DNA of 64,000 nucleotides from Bacillota bacterium (GTDB lineage Bacteria; Bacillota; Clostridia; Acetivibrionales; DSM-1351), in NCBI GenBank assembly GCA_023400235.1, contig JAEXFI010000024.1, positions 1 through 64,000 of the forward strand, written 5' to 3'. Both the position numbers and the translations under genes were made by a program. The notes under the pieces were generated by a model that worked only from the letters and a program-made list of their open reading frames with translations, searched no databases and had not been told where the DNA came from. This document shows positions 25,268-33,200 of the stretch, piece after piece (positions within the stretch are counted from its first letter, which is position 1; each line of letters opens with the position of its first letter).

Positions 25268-25296
25268 ACGCAAGTTCAGATCACTGAATGTGCGGT
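25268..25296 (-). terminator. Cassette-type terminator hairpin, copy 3
   Basis: ACGCAAGTTCA/TGAATGTGCGGT hairpin with TTTTTTTCAT on the minus strand, 50 bp after the stop of the 171-aa gene. Its neighbour to the left is the duplicated parA leader. Confidence 0.75.
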
Positions 25297-25345
25297 ATTA
25301 AAGTAATTCTTGAAATTAAATGTTACGAACATTAAGTACCTTCGG

Positions 25346-25861
25346 TTAAACTTTATATAATTGCGGAACACCCTGCCAAGTCAATTGTGGCATTTCATCC
25401 AGCCTATTTAGATAAACATAAATTGTTTGGTCATCACCCAAAATTCCTGATTCTGGTTGAATGGTACATAATGTAATATGGTATATTCCTTTCTCTATTT
25501 CTACTTGCTGTTCTTTTGGACAATCAGAACACCAATCCATAAGCCAAAATAAATCCTCAATGTAAATCCTATCTCCGTCAACATCTATTGCTAATCTTAT
25601 TTGAATAGGATATTTTTCATCTATTTCTGTTGTAGGATAGCCACTTCTGAACTTTAATGTATAATTTCCACCAGAGCCAGTAGAAAATCCAACAATATCT
25701 CCTTTTTTAATGTGTTCTGCTACTTGTTCAGGCTCACTATATTCATTTTGAAAATAATTATAACCTTCTTTAATGTCTTTTACAGCCCCATCAGAATAAA
25801 AAACAATCCCCATGCCATCTAACGGCAATTCAATATCAATAAATAGATTTTTATATTTCAT
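25346..25861 (-). CDS. Hypothetical protein, cassette gene (171 aa)
   Basis: A soluble acidic protein of mixed beta pattern (YKNLFIDIELPLDGMGIVFY; GDIVGFSTGSGGNYTLKFRSG; CTIQPESGILGDDQTIYVYL). No signal peptide or membrane segment. GGAGGGTATATC precedes the ATG. It starts 34 bp after the preceding membrane gene, so the two share a promoter at 26430-26458; it ends before terminator copy 3. It resembles small proteins of toxin-immunity loci in size and style only. Confidence 0.6.
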   Translation of the reverse strand: MKYKNLFIDIELPLDGMGIVFYSDGAVKDIKEGYNYFQNEYSEPEQVAEHIKKGDIVGFSTGSGGNYTLKFRSGYPTTEIDEKYPIQIRLAIDVDGDRIYIEDLFWLMDWCSDCPKEQQVEIEKGIYHITLCTIQPESGILGDDQTIYVYLNRLDEMPQLTWQGVPQLYKV

Positions 25862-25895
25862 GATATACCCTCCAACTTCATATTCTGCTTATATC

Positions 25896-26348
25896 CTACC
25901 ACAAGTAATTGCTACAGGTAATTACAATATGTGTTATTCCAAAGACAACACTTGGAATGATTGCAATATAATTCTTGAACAATAGTTCGATAGCTATGAA
26001 ATACATAGATGGAAATACTGCCATACAAACAACCATCCATGGATAAACCACTCCTGCATAATAAGCAATCCACAAACCATAGTAGCTAACCAAACAAAAA
26101 GACGCTACTCCAATATAAAGCCTTATATTTTTTTCGTTCCTGCTCTCCTTGCTTACTAAAATAATTAGCATGGCAATCATGATGGCTTGGCTGACGCTCA
26201 CTACTATATTAAATATAGGATATAATGCACTGTTTTCAGCAATCGGATTATTCCTTGGTGGAGCAATCATCCATATTATGTTTGGAAGCATCACTAACAT
26301 GAAACCAATAAAGCCTTTGAGTGAAAAACCAAATCTATAATTTTTCAT
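25896..26348 (-). CDS. Membrane protein, cassette gene (150 aa)
   Basis: Five hydrophobic helices (about 10-28, 45-68, 76-95, 100-125, 130-148). A longer GTG start at 26366 is possible; ATG 26348 is chosen for its closer GAAGAAG site. Not recognised. Has the conserved cassette promoter about 80 bp upstream. Confidence 0.6.
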   Translation of the reverse strand: MKNYRFGFSLKGFIGFMLVMLPNIIWMIAPPRNNPIAENSALYPIFNIVVSVSQAIMIAMLIILVSKESRNEKNIRLYIGVASFCLVSYYGLWIAYYAGVVYPWMVVCMAVFPSMYFIAIELLFKNYIAIIPSVVFGITHIVITCSNYLW

Positions 26349-26429
26349 TAAATTCTTCTTCAACACAAATAATTCAGTCTTCCCTTCTCAACATCACAAT
26401 ACAGATTCAAAAGCAATTCAATACAAATA

Positions 26430-26458
26430 ATACTACATCTGGGATATTACTATGTCAA
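26430..26458 (-). promoter_or_regulatory. Cassette promoter of the 25346-26348 pair
   Basis: TTGACA (26453-26458), 17 bp, TAGTAT (26430-26435) on the minus strand, with the upstream motif AACTGGATAGTGCGGTAAAG. This module interrupts parA copy 2. Confidence 0.85.
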
Positions 26459-26874
26459 GTTTCACTCTTTACCGCACTATCCAGTTTGCAATATACCACA
26501 TATCTGCTGAATACTTCTCTTTTCAGTATCCTCTTTAGCACCTGCTCCCTGCACATGACATTGGACAAAAACATATCTGCACCGGCAAGCCTTATGTGCG
26601 AGGGGATATAGTCAATCCCTTTCGCATTGTGGACAATACTCTGCAATATGATGTCATCATCAAGCTCGTTAATAGCCGCAGCCGCCATCAGATCACTGAT
26701 GTTATACCGGGTATCGTGCTCATATCCCAGATACTCACTCATGTTATTCTGGGGATCAAGGTCGATACCCAGAACCTTCTTGCCGCTTTTGACCAGGGCT
26801 GCTGCAATGTTCACAGCCGTAGTTGTTTTTCCTACGCCACCCTTTTGATTTCCGATTGCAATAATTTTACTCAT
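26455..26874 (-). pseudogene. ParA/Soj-like ATPase, truncated (copy 2)
   Basis: The deviant Walker A motif ([10 protein letters not shown]) and IDLDPQNNMSEYLGYE identify a ParA-type partition ATPase. The homology ends at about residue 125 (LKRILKREVFSRY); the last residues (CKLDSAVKSET) are encoded by the cassette promoter module that has replaced the 3' half. Full ParA proteins are about 250 aa. AAAGGAGACAAATATT precedes the ATG. It may once have served a plasmid, an ICE, or a Tad cluster (where ParA-like TadZ/CpaE occurs). Confidence 0.85.
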
Positions 26875-27011
26875 TAATATTTGTCTCCTTTCATAGTTGG
26901 CAGGAGCTTTTGTCCTGCATTTTGTGTAAAAAAATAACAGACTTTAGGCCTGTTTACTTTTGGTTGGATATTTATTGAGCTAGGTGTTTTTTTATTTTGC
27001 GGCATAAAAAA

Positions 27012-27042
27012 TACCGTAAATCCATTTATGAATAATATGGTA
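27012..27042 (-). terminator. Degenerate cassette-type hairpin, copy 4
   Basis: TACCGTAAATCCATTTATG ... ATGGTA preceded by the conserved TTTATTTTGCGGCATAAAAAA. The stem has decayed but the flank is clear. It abuts the left end of the Tn3-type element. Confidence 0.5.
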
Positions 27043-27147
27043 CTCCCCAAAAATCAAAATACTTTTTCTATTAGGGGTATGGGCAGATTTTTGCAATTTT
27101 TGTACGCTAAGCTTCGCTGTAGTTAAATAAACTAGATTTATATAACA

Positions 27148-27181
27148 GAAAAGCCTCGCAAGAAACTCTTGTAGGCTTTTT
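27148..27181 (-). terminator. Terminator of the 27201-28179 gene pair
   Basis: AAAGCCT(A)CAAGA ... TCTTG(C)GAGGCTTT hairpin followed by a short T-run on the minus strand, 20 bp after the stop codon at 27201. Confidence 0.7.
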
Positions 27182-27200
27182 GGAAATATCTTATAGATAG

Positions 27201-27740
27201 TTATTTTAACTCGGGAATAGGATCACCTTCGGATTTTTGTATATCATTTTCAAATAATTTATCGTCTGAAGATTTCCATTGAGATGAAAGTGTATTCTTT
27301 TCGGTTTTCTTAAAAACGTTCAAAGTGTTTTTACCGTCATTCTCTTTATATGCAAAAACAATCTCTTTACCATTTTTATTAAGCAAAATTTTAGGTTTAG
27401 TTGAGCCAGCAGGCGCATTAAAAAGATTTTCTCCTAAAATTTTATTCATTTCATCAATTAAATCTTTATCAGTAAATCCGTCAAGCTGACCATTTAAAAA
27501 TTGATTTAGCTTATCTATATCTAATTCTATGTACTGATCTTCATTAATGTTATGAGTTTTCTTTATGTCTTGCCAAACTGTGTTCAGTCTTGTTTCTACT
27601 TTTTTCTTATTTTCAGCTCTTTCGGATATTGCACTTTTAGATTCTCCGTCTCCCGAAGCAGTTGAAGCATAGATTGCACCAGTCAGAGAAATAGATATTA
27701 CTAATGCAATGCATAATATAAGGTTCTTCCTTTTTTTCAT
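27201..27740 (-). CDS. Secreted hypothetical protein in Tn3 mini-element (179 aa)
   Basis: A signal peptide (MKKRKNLILCIALVISIS, cleavage near IYA-ST) precedes a charged, helical N-part (SERAENKKKVETRLNTVWQDI) and a mixed C-part with 'KPKILLNKNGKEIVFAYKEN'. No lipobox. It pairs with the smaller secreted protein encoded 50 bp upstream and shares its terminator. Family not recognised. The pair could be an exported toxin or bacteriocin with its helper, but nothing in the sequence proves this. Confidence 0.6.
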   Translation of the reverse strand: MKKRKNLILCIALVISISLTGAIYASTASGDGESKSAISERAENKKKVETRLNTVWQDIKKTHNINEDQYIELDIDKLNQFLNGQLDGFTDKDLIDEMNKILGENLFNAPAGSTKPKILLNKNGKEIVFAYKENDGKNTLNVFKKTEKNTLSSQWKSSDDKLFENDIQKSEGDPIPELK

Positions 27741-27789
27741 AATTATATTCATTCCTTTCATAATAAGTCATATTTACAGTACATATAAA

Positions 27790-28179
27790 TTACCACGTTA
27801 CATCTGACACTACAGATAAACTACCAAGACTAGAATCAATAGCTGAGTGATAGGTCATATTCTCAAATGTTGTGAAGTAAGCCTTATTCCATGTCTGTGA
27901 ATTCCAAGATATTAAATTGGTTCCAGCTGATGATGATTTAGGTTCATCATGCAATAAAATACCATCGACATATACATATGAATGTAATTGAATATAACTA
28001 ACATTTCTAGTTGTATATGATGAGGAGGATGCAGTCCACGTGCTACTACCGATACTTAAATTAGATGCACCAGATAATGTATAATTACTATTTGAAACCT
28101 GATTACTGAGAGCAAACACGTTTGTACTTATACTTATGATTAGTAACGAAACCAAAATAAAAGAAAATAATTTTTTCAT
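27790..28179 (-). CDS. Small secreted Ser/Thr-rich protein in Tn3 mini-element (129 aa)
   Basis: The start is ATG 28179 with GGAGG 9 nt upstream. A signal peptide (about 1-24, ending NVFA) is followed by a polar beta-rich mature part (SGASNLSIGSSTWTASSSSY; YVYVDGILLHDEP) with no Cys and a C-terminal TYHSAIDSSLGSLSVVSDVTW. Mature size about 105 aa. It is like small exported peptides of Firmicutes with unknown role. It lies upstream of the second secreted protein inside the mini-element. Confidence 0.6.
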   Translation of the reverse strand: MKKLFSFILVSLLIISISTNVFALSNQVSNSNYTLSGASNLSIGSSTWTASSSSYTTRNVSYIQLHSYVYVDGILLHDEPKSSSAGTNLISWNSQTWNKAYFTTFENMTYHSAIDSSLGSLSVVSDVTW

Positions 28180-28429
28180 GTTCAAAACCTCCATTTTGCT
28201 AATTAAAATATTTTCAATTGATGTTTTTCATCAAATCTGTATTTCTGTCGGGTGAACGAATACACATCATTGTCATACCTCCTTTTCTCATAAATTGCGA
28301 AGCAAATGTCAGCTAAAGATATGAAGCATGTCTATATGATTTATATTAACATTATTGTTATAATATGTAAACAAGCGTTACGTATAGTTATATTTCAGTT
28401 TATTTACATTTTCATGTACCTAATAATAG

Positions 28430-28566
28430 AACTTAAAGTCGTAATTAAATTTGTTCCAAACAGATGGACAAAACATGTATTTCAGCCAGATGGTTCAATA
28501 ACCAGACAGTATTATGAATTGGCTGCACTTACAGAATTAAGAATATCGAAGCTTAGCGTACGATAA
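28430..28566 (+). pseudogene. Tn3-family transposase (TnpA) remnant
   Basis: The plus-strand frame carries VFQPDGSITRQYYELAALTE followed by LR, a pattern matching the TnpA region '(R)YYEL..L.ELR(N)'. It then runs directly into the right 38-bp inverted repeat. Only about 45 residues remain. It supports the Tn3 assignment. Confidence 0.7.
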
Positions 28567-28589
28567 TCCGAAAAATCTGCCCATAGCCC

Positions 28590-28660
28590 AAGCTGTGCGC
28601 CGAAGCGTACTATTACGCACAATATGCCTAAATGCATCTATTTCACCTCCTTTCCGTTAA
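28590..28660 (-). pseudogene. Duplicated 5' end of the tadB-like gene
   Basis: The ribosome site AAAGGAGGTGAAATAG, ATG (28637) and the next 45 bp match the start of the gene at 18373-19347 (with several substitutions). It is cut by the Tn3 mini-element's right repeat. This shows that the island contains displaced pieces of the neighbouring Tad operon. Confidence 0.8.
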
Positions 28661-28664
28661 TGAT

Positions 28665-29018
28665 TTATTTCAGCATCATCATATTCTCTAATAGAAAATC
28701 TTTTACTGTATAATTTAAATCTATAAGTTTTTGAGAATTTGACCATTTAAGCCTGGCTAATGCGCTATTTATTGCTCCTTGTATATCTTCAAATGACTTT
28801 TCTACACTATTGTTTACATCGATAACAACTGGCTTCTCTGATGATAAATCAACTACATAGTACGGTATATCCTTCAATTCAGTGTCAAACCCATATTGCC
28901 TGATGTATTTTATTGTAGAGTGTAAGCTATCAGTCCAATAATATTTATCATTACCGCTGAAATCATATTTTGCAATTACAATGCGTATTGCATGGTTATA
29001 ATTCTTTTTCCTGCTTAA
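28665..29018 (-). pseudogene. Hypothetical protein, start unclear (probable frameshift)
   Basis: The frame is open from 29018 to the stop at 28665 and reads as coding throughout (HAIRIVIAKYDFSGNDKYYW; DLSSEKPVVIDVNNS; ALARLKWSNSQKLIDLNYTV). The only candidate start is TTG 28877, which would discard half of it. The upstream ORF (28996-29241) ends in this overlap, so one frame-shifted gene covering 28665-29241 is likely. No family recognised. Confidence 0.45.
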
Positions 29019-29241
29019 TTATCTTGGACAAATGATATGAAGAATCTGTATTACCTGAATAGGTACCCCATTTACAATATGGATATCCTAAGTTAATGGA
29101 CTCTGTAAGAACTTGCTTTGCCCTTGATGAATCAGTATTAAAAACATGTTTGCATCTTAAATTTACTAATTTAAGATTTTTTATGTAATCGCTTTTAACA
29201 TTTGTTAACTCAAATGTCTTGCTATTTACCAAAATCTTCAT
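28996..29241 (-). CDS. Hypothetical protein (81 aa)
   Basis: ATG 29241 is preferred because GAGAGG lies 8 nt upstream; earlier in-frame starts lack a site. The product has a small beta part (MKILVNSKTFELTNVKS) and a Cys-containing middle (LRCKHVFNTDSSRAKQVL). It probably continues, after a frameshift, into 28665-29018. It belongs to a minus-strand run of small genes (28.6-32.3 kb) that looks like an ICE or phage segment. Confidence 0.45.
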   Translation of the reverse strand: MKILVNSKTFELTNVKSDYIKNLKLVNLRCKHVFNTDSSRAKQVLTESINLGYPYCKWGTYSGNTDSSYHLSKIIKQEKEL

Positions 29242-29299
29242 ATCTATATCCTCTCTTTCTTCTGCTTCACTGTAGCTCATAAAATATTCATATGGCGGC

Positions 29300-29506
29300 T
29301 TATTCAATTAGCGAATATCTTGTAGCCTTACTCATATCCAAATAAACTTTTTTTCTTTTAAATTCGCTATCATAGTTGTTGAATGGAAAACAAATCATAT
29401 TAAAACTACGTATATCAAGGTTGTATATTTTCTCAACTACAAATCCAGGAGTAGCTACGTGATCCTTATTTAAGAACTTATCAAGTTCGTATAATGTCTT
29501 TGTCAA
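29300..29506 (-). CDS. Small hypothetical protein, TTG start (68 aa)
   Basis: TTG at 29506 follows GGGGGAATAAATAG. The product (LDKFLNKDHVATPGFVVEKI...) is soluble. It lies 22 bp downstream of the 100-aa gene and 58 bp before the next. No family recognised. Confidence 0.4.
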   Translation of the reverse strand: MTKTLYELDKFLNKDHVATPGFVVEKIYNLDIRSFNMICFPFNNYDSEFKRKKVYLDMSKATRYSLIE

Positions 29507-29528
29507 CTATTTATTCCCCCTATAATGC

Positions 29529-29831
29529 CTATGATTTATCCCCTGCGAATTTAGCTGCAAAGGCAATCCTGAATTTATGCCAGTTTTCTATTGTGCCAAA
29601 TTTATAAAACTTAACTTCTCCTGCTTTCCAATCATTTGCCACACCATATCCCAGCCCTAAGTCTTTGTTAATCCAGTAAATATTCAGACAAAAAAGTCCA
29701 TCATTAAAAGTGGCTGGATTATAGAACGGTTGTCTGAATTCTTCTGTTTTTGCAAAGGTAAAATAATCTTGCCAATCCTCATACTTCGTTATCAATATTC
29801 CATCTTTCGGCATATGGTTATGTTCTTGCAA
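29529..29831 (-). CDS. Hypothetical protein (100 aa)
   Basis: Soluble, aromatic-rich (YEDWQDYFTFAKTEEFRQPFY; GLFCLNIYWINKDLGLGYGV). It directly abuts the preceding coiled-coil gene (stop at 29832), so they are co-translated. Not recognised. Confidence 0.55.
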   Translation of the reverse strand: MQEHNHMPKDGILITKYEDWQDYFTFAKTEEFRQPFYNPATFNDGLFCLNIYWINKDLGLGYGVANDWKAGEVKFYKFGTIENWHKFRIAFAAKFAGDKS

Positions 29832-30125
29832 TTAATCTCCACCTCCTCTTGCCATCTCCCCAATCCTAGCAACCATTTGAAACAGGGCTATATCTCCTTG
29901 AAAACAAAGGCCATTCAGCTTTTCAAGCATGTCGACATAGTTTTTCAGTATATTCAGCCGTTTTATTTGCTCCGGTGTCCGGTTCTCACTTCCAATCCGG
30001 TTTAGTTTATGTATTTCTGCCTCTATACGTCTTTTTTCTTCGGTAACCCTTTCCTTATCTGCAGAGATTTTTGATAGCTCGGCATTGATAAACTCCTCCG
30101 TTCTCTCATCGATTATGTGTACCAT
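29832..30125 (-). CDS. Small coiled-coil protein (97 aa)
   Basis: Charged helices (SKISADKERVTEEKRRIEAE; TPEQIKRLNILKNYVDMLEK) predict a short coiled coil. GGAAAGGAAAATACAT precedes the ATG. It is part of the operon with the TnpV gene and the 100-aa gene. Confidence 0.55.
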   Translation of the reverse strand: MVHIIDERTEEFINAELSKISADKERVTEEKRRIEAEIHKLNRIGSENRTPEQIKRLNILKNYVDMLEKLNGLCFQGDIALFQMVARIGEMARGGGD

Positions 30126-30229
30126 ATGTATTTTCCTTTCCGGCTATACTTCCAGCCCAAACAGCGTTTGCTGATTCTGAGATAAAAAAATAGAGCCACC
30201 ATTTTCTGATGACTCTTTATCCCTGCTAT

Positions 30230-30700
30230 TTATCTTGGTATTTGAACCACTTGGCTCAGCACGATTTCCTGAGCCGTGTCCCTGATCCATACGTTGTATT
30301 TCACCAGCTCCATGAAGTTCTCCGTGTCCGGAGCCGGATGCTGCTGTCTCAGCTGTGCCTGAACCTCGTCCATCATATCCAGCGCCTGGTTGTCTATCTG
30401 GTAAATGGTGCTGAACCAGGTTCCCCGTATTTTCATTTCCTGTACTCTGTCCGGATGATTCTCTGTCAGGTACTTTATGGCTGCTGCGGTGAACAGGCCC
30501 ATTGGCATTTGCTTCATGCCCTCCTGCTTATCCGTTGCTATCTTGGGATAGAGAATCCCGTCCGGCCCTTCTTGGTATTCCATGTTGGAAATTGCCTTCT
30601 GAGGGTTCCTGCTCAATTCGTCTTTCTTTGCTGCTTCCGATTCCTTCTCCGCCTCCGGAAACTGTACCAAGCCTATTCCTTCTATGTACTCTGTTCTCAT
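30230..30700 (-). CDS. TnpV-like mobile-element protein (156 aa)
   Basis: Start ATG 30700 with AAAGGAGAG 7 nt upstream. The C-terminal 110 residues match the TnpV pattern: a 'D/GILYPKI' motif, 'ALYLTENHPDRVQEMKIRGT'-like helix, then 'IDNQALDMMDEVQAQL' and 'WIRDTAQEIVLSQVV'. TnpV proteins are carried by clostridial integrative elements (Tn4451 type) and have no proven role. This points to an ICE origin for the 28.6-32.3 kb block. Confidence 0.65.
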   Translation of the reverse strand: MRTEYIEGIGLVQFPEAEKESEAAKKDELSRNPQKAISNMEYQEGPDGILYPKIATDKQEGMKQMPMGLFTAAAIKYLTENHPDRVQEMKIRGTWFSTIYQIDNQALDMMDEVQAQLRQQHPAPDTENFMELVKYNVWIRDTAQEIVLSQVVQIPR

Positions 30701-30781
30701 AAATATCTCTCTCCTTTTGCTCATAAATTCTGGCCGGTTTTTCAATCATTGCTATGCTTTGCTATGAATGTTGAGTATGTT

Positions 30782-31240
30782 TTACAGGTCGTTTTCAGCT
30801 TCGTCTTCAAAATCAAAGTCAGGATCCTGTCCAAAAACAAACAATCCTGACTTCTCAAAATTATGTATGTTGTTTTCCGGTATTCTATCCAGCATATGAG
30901 ATATTTTATTGTCATCCGCAAAGTTTGCTTTAATGAAATTATAAATTCTGTTTAATTCATTCATATCTCTGAAAGATATCATTGCTCCCTTATCAGAATG
31001 ATATAAGAGATCTTTGAGACTCGAAGTCAGCCCTTGTCTTACCCACTGGGCAATAAGCCCCCTGAATATGAAATCTTCTTCATGAGGTATTTTCCCTGGA
31101 GCCTCACTAAAGTAACATGTATCTGTCTCTGAATTACCGCTATCATCCGCATTCATATAATAGAAATTATCTTTAGTTAAATTGCTTAGAAACTCTTTTA
31201 TTTTTTCAGAATCCCCCTCCAGCTTAACCTTTATCATCAT
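30782..31240 (-). CDS. Hypothetical protein (152 aa)
   Basis: An acidic cytosolic protein (IKVKLEGDSEKIKEFLSNLT; ISFRDMNELNRIYNFIKANF) ending in a strongly acidic tail (DFDFEDEAEND). GGAGGGAATAG precedes the start. It lies 31 bp after the HNH gene. The tail is typical of phage or plasmid accessory proteins. Not recognised. Confidence 0.55.
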   Translation of the reverse strand: MMIKVKLEGDSEKIKEFLSNLTKDNFYYMNADDSGNSETDTCYFSEAPGKIPHEEDFIFRGLIAQWVRQGLTSSLKDLLYHSDKGAMISFRDMNELNRIYNFIKANFADDNKISHMLDRIPENNIHNFEKSGLFVFGQDPDFDFEDEAENDL

Positions 31241-31271
31241 CTATTCCCTCCGCTCAAAGCATTGGTTCTGC

Positions 31272-32054
31272 TTAATACCTTTCCCTGGCTTGTACTTCAA
31301 CCATCTTCAGGTACAGGTCTGCAACAATAACTCCCGTCCTGGTTAAGTCTGCATCCTTCTGTATTAAGCCTTTCCTGTTTAACATTAATAACTGTCGCTT
31401 AGATACCAAAATAAGATTGCTTATATCAAGATTTAATGGGTTGCCATCCCCGAATATTACTGCGTGGTCTTTAGGTATAGGCCCATGATGCTCTTCCCAT
31501 ATTACCTGGTGCTTTACTCGCCATTTACTTGGGTCAGCAACTTTTATTTCCACATATCCATTAATATTTATCCGCTCTGAGCCTACCGGTTTAAAATTTA
31601 ATGGTATATTTCCCTTCTTGAACTGGCTCGGCTTCCATCCTCCAATACCCTTTTTACCCTTATTGGCGGGAACGTGGCCCTTGGGGAATTGTCCGGTCAA
31701 TCCGCTATCATACTTACATCTAGCATAATAGGTTTTTATCTGTGCCTGTGAATAATTCACTCCGAAAGTTTTATTCAGCAAATCGGCCATATTCTTATGC
31801 CCAACACCAGGATAATTTTCTTTTATGAACTTACGAATCTTTTCCGGGTATAGTTCGGTTGCTCTTTCGGCTGGCAATCCTTTAGGCGTTCCACTTCTCA
31901 ATTTGTGATTATTCTTATATGCTTTCATTTTTGCTTCTGTGAAGCCTAAATTGAATTTAGTATTAACAAGCTCAACAAGCTGCTTAGTGGTTAAACCGTC
32001 AACATTTTCGGCTATAAACTTCTTCTGCTCTTCGGTATACTTTTTTATAGGCAT
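31272..32054 (-). CDS. Phage-type HNH endonuclease (260 aa)
   Basis: Two N-terminal helical repeats resemble DNA-binding modules (QKKFIAENVDGLTTKQLVEL; AEMLNK-like at ADLLNKTFGVNYSQAQIKTY). Residues about 175-235 contain the HNH core: KHQVIWEEHHGPIPKDHAVI (first His and His pair) and DGNPLNLDISNLILVSK (Asn). The start overlaps the preceding gene's stop region by spacing of 1 bp. Such enzymes are common next to phage replication or packaging genes and can act as homing nucleases. Likely functional as all HNH residues are present. Confidence 0.8.
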   Translation of the reverse strand: MPIKKYTEEQKKFIAENVDGLTTKQLVELVNTKFNLGFTEAKMKAYKNNHKLRSGTPKGLPAERATELYPEKIRKFIKENYPGVGHKNMADLLNKTFGVNYSQAQIKTYYARCKYDSGLTGQFPKGHVPANKGKKGIGGWKPSQFKKGNIPLNFKPVGSERININGYVEIKVADPSKWRVKHQVIWEEHHGPIPKDHAVIFGDGNPLNLDISNLILVSKRQLLMLNRKGLIQKDADLTRTGVIVADLYLKMVEVQARERY

Positions 32055-32055
32055 A

Positions 32056-32289
32056 TTAACCCTCCAACATCTTAGCAGTTTCTACCTTGCTTCTCCCTAA
32101 AGTTTCGGCTTTAAATTTTTCTGCCTGTAAAACCAGGTTCCCATTGGATATTATTTGGCATGCAATAGACGTTACCGCTTTTGCCCTATCAATTTCTTCT
32201 TGAAGTTTTTCTCCTTTCAGATCTTTCTCTCCTAATCTTTCCAATTGTGCAAACAAATGATTGTTTAGATCTCCAAGGGTATTTTTCAT
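32056..32289 (-). CDS. Small phage-type helical protein (77 aa)
   Basis: ATG 32289 with GAGAGG 12 nt upstream. MKNTLGDLNNHLFAQLERL, then GEKLQEEIDRAKAVTSIACQ and a basic helix. This pattern is common in Firmicute prophages directly upstream of HNH genes; role unknown. It is the first gene of the block, abutting a cassette terminator module upstream. Confidence 0.7.
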   Translation of the reverse strand: MKNTLGDLNNHLFAQLERLGEKDLKGEKLQEEIDRAKAVTSIACQIISNGNLVLQAEKFKAETLGRSKVETAKMLEG

Positions 32290-32369
32290 GACTTTTTTAC
32301 CTCTCTTTCCGGCAGCTCCTGGCTGCACAACATTTTTAATTGTCAGCCTAATTTGGGGCATAAAACAAT

Positions 32370-32398
32370 ACCGCAATTCATTTAACTGAATGTGCGGC
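32370..32398 (-). terminator. Cassette-type terminator hairpin, copy 5
   Basis: ACCGCAATTCA/TGAATGTGCGGC hairpin with TATTGTTTTATG on the minus strand, 61 bp after the NUDIX stop. Confidence 0.75.
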
Positions 32399-32458
32399 TA
32401 TAGAATGATTCTTAAAACATAAGCTAAGGACAGAATGTGTTTATTTTTCATATGCAAG

Positions 32459-32938
32459 CTAAAATTCTCTTGTTATTATATGTTCAATTTGTTCCGGCAT
32501 ATCTTTGAGCTTTTCTGAAAAAAATGTTGGGTAAACTATATTATTTTTTAGTTCACTAATTGGAATCCAGTTCATGTATTCTTTGCCTTCAGCACAAATA
32601 CTACTACTGTTCAGTGTTTTAGAACCTTTAGGTTTCATTAAAAAATAAAAAGCTAATTCATGGCATTTTAAGCCATTGGTTGTTCCATTACCATTAAAAA
32701 AGTTTTCGTGTATAAAAATAAGCCTATCAATTTCATAACTAACTCCAGTTTCCTCAAAAACTTCTCTAGTAACGGCTTCTTCTGCTGTTTCTCCCAGCTG
32801 CACGCCTCCACCAACAGAATAGTAATACTCAGAAACTTCATTACTGGCCAATAAAACACAATCACCTTCGATAATGATAGCTGCTGCACGATATCTAAAC
32901 CAATCACTATCCGTTGTCAGGCAACAATCTTTTTCCAT
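32459..32938 (-). CDS. NUDIX hydrolase, cassette gene (159 aa)
   Basis: A complete Nudix box (GX5EX7REUXEEXGU) is present: GGVQLGETAEEAVTREVFEE followed by TGV, about residues 47-70. Nudix enzymes hydrolyse nucleoside diphosphates linked to another group using Mg2+ held by the REVFEE glutamates. Substrate unknown. The gene is a one-gene cassette with promoter 32993-33021 and terminator 32370-32398. NUDIX genes are common passengers of integron-type arrays. Confidence 0.9.
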   Translation of the reverse strand: MEKDCCLTTDSDWFRYRAAAIIIEGDCVLLASNEVSEYYYSVGGGVQLGETAEEAVTREVFEETGVSYEIDRLIFIHENFFNGNGTTNGLKCHELAFYFLMKPKGSKTLNSSSICAEGKEYMNWIPISELKNNIVYPTFFSEKLKDMPEQIEHIITREF

Positions 32939-32992
32939 ATTAAAACACCTCGTAGAATTTCAAATTTCTACTTTTAAAAATAGTCACATATA

Positions 32993-33021
32993 TACTATAT
33001 TTTGAATTAGTTGATGTCAAT
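32993..33021 (-). promoter_or_regulatory. Cassette promoter of the NUDIX gene
   Basis: TTGACA (33016-33021), 17 bp, TAGTAT (32993-32998) on the minus strand, with GAAAACTGATAGTGC upstream. Confidence 0.85.
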
Positions 33022-33127
33022 ATTATCTTTAATATATCAGGCCAGCACTATCAGTTTTCAACGTTCAATCTTTTTTTCATTTTTCACCGCTTTCAATTCA
33101 TTTTGCAGCTGAAAATAGGTATAAAAA

Positions 33128-33159
33128 TACCGCAAATTCAAGTGACTGAATGTGCGGTA
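33128..33159 (-). terminator. Cassette-type terminator hairpin, copy 6
   Basis: TACCGCAAATTCA/TGAATGTGCGGTA hairpin then TTTTTATA on the minus strand, 42 bp after the 142-aa gene stop. Preceded by the conserved TTCATTTTGCAGCTGAAAATAGG flank region. Confidence 0.8.
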
Positions 33160-33200
33160 AAGTTTTTCGTATATAAAAGTAATAACTAAATATTACAGTT

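Larger units (their letters stand above)
27074..28589. mobile_element. Tn3-family mini-element, 1.5 kb, 38-bp inverted repeats
   Basis: IRL (27074-27111) and IRR (28552-28589, inverted) are both 38 bp, begin GGGGTATGGGCAGATTTTT / GGGCTATGGGCAGATTTTT and end TACGCTAAG: the length, GGG start and TAAG end define the Tn3 family. Inside are two secreted-protein genes and a remnant of tnpA (28430-28566). No 5-bp target duplication is seen (TATTA versus AGCTG), so one flank has been rearranged. It could be moved by a related transposase in trans. Confidence 0.75.

Noticed and set aside
26944..26958. Hairpin before parA copy 2 as an attC-like site
   Set aside because: It is a terminator-like stem present in both parA leaders and is unrelated to the cassette module.
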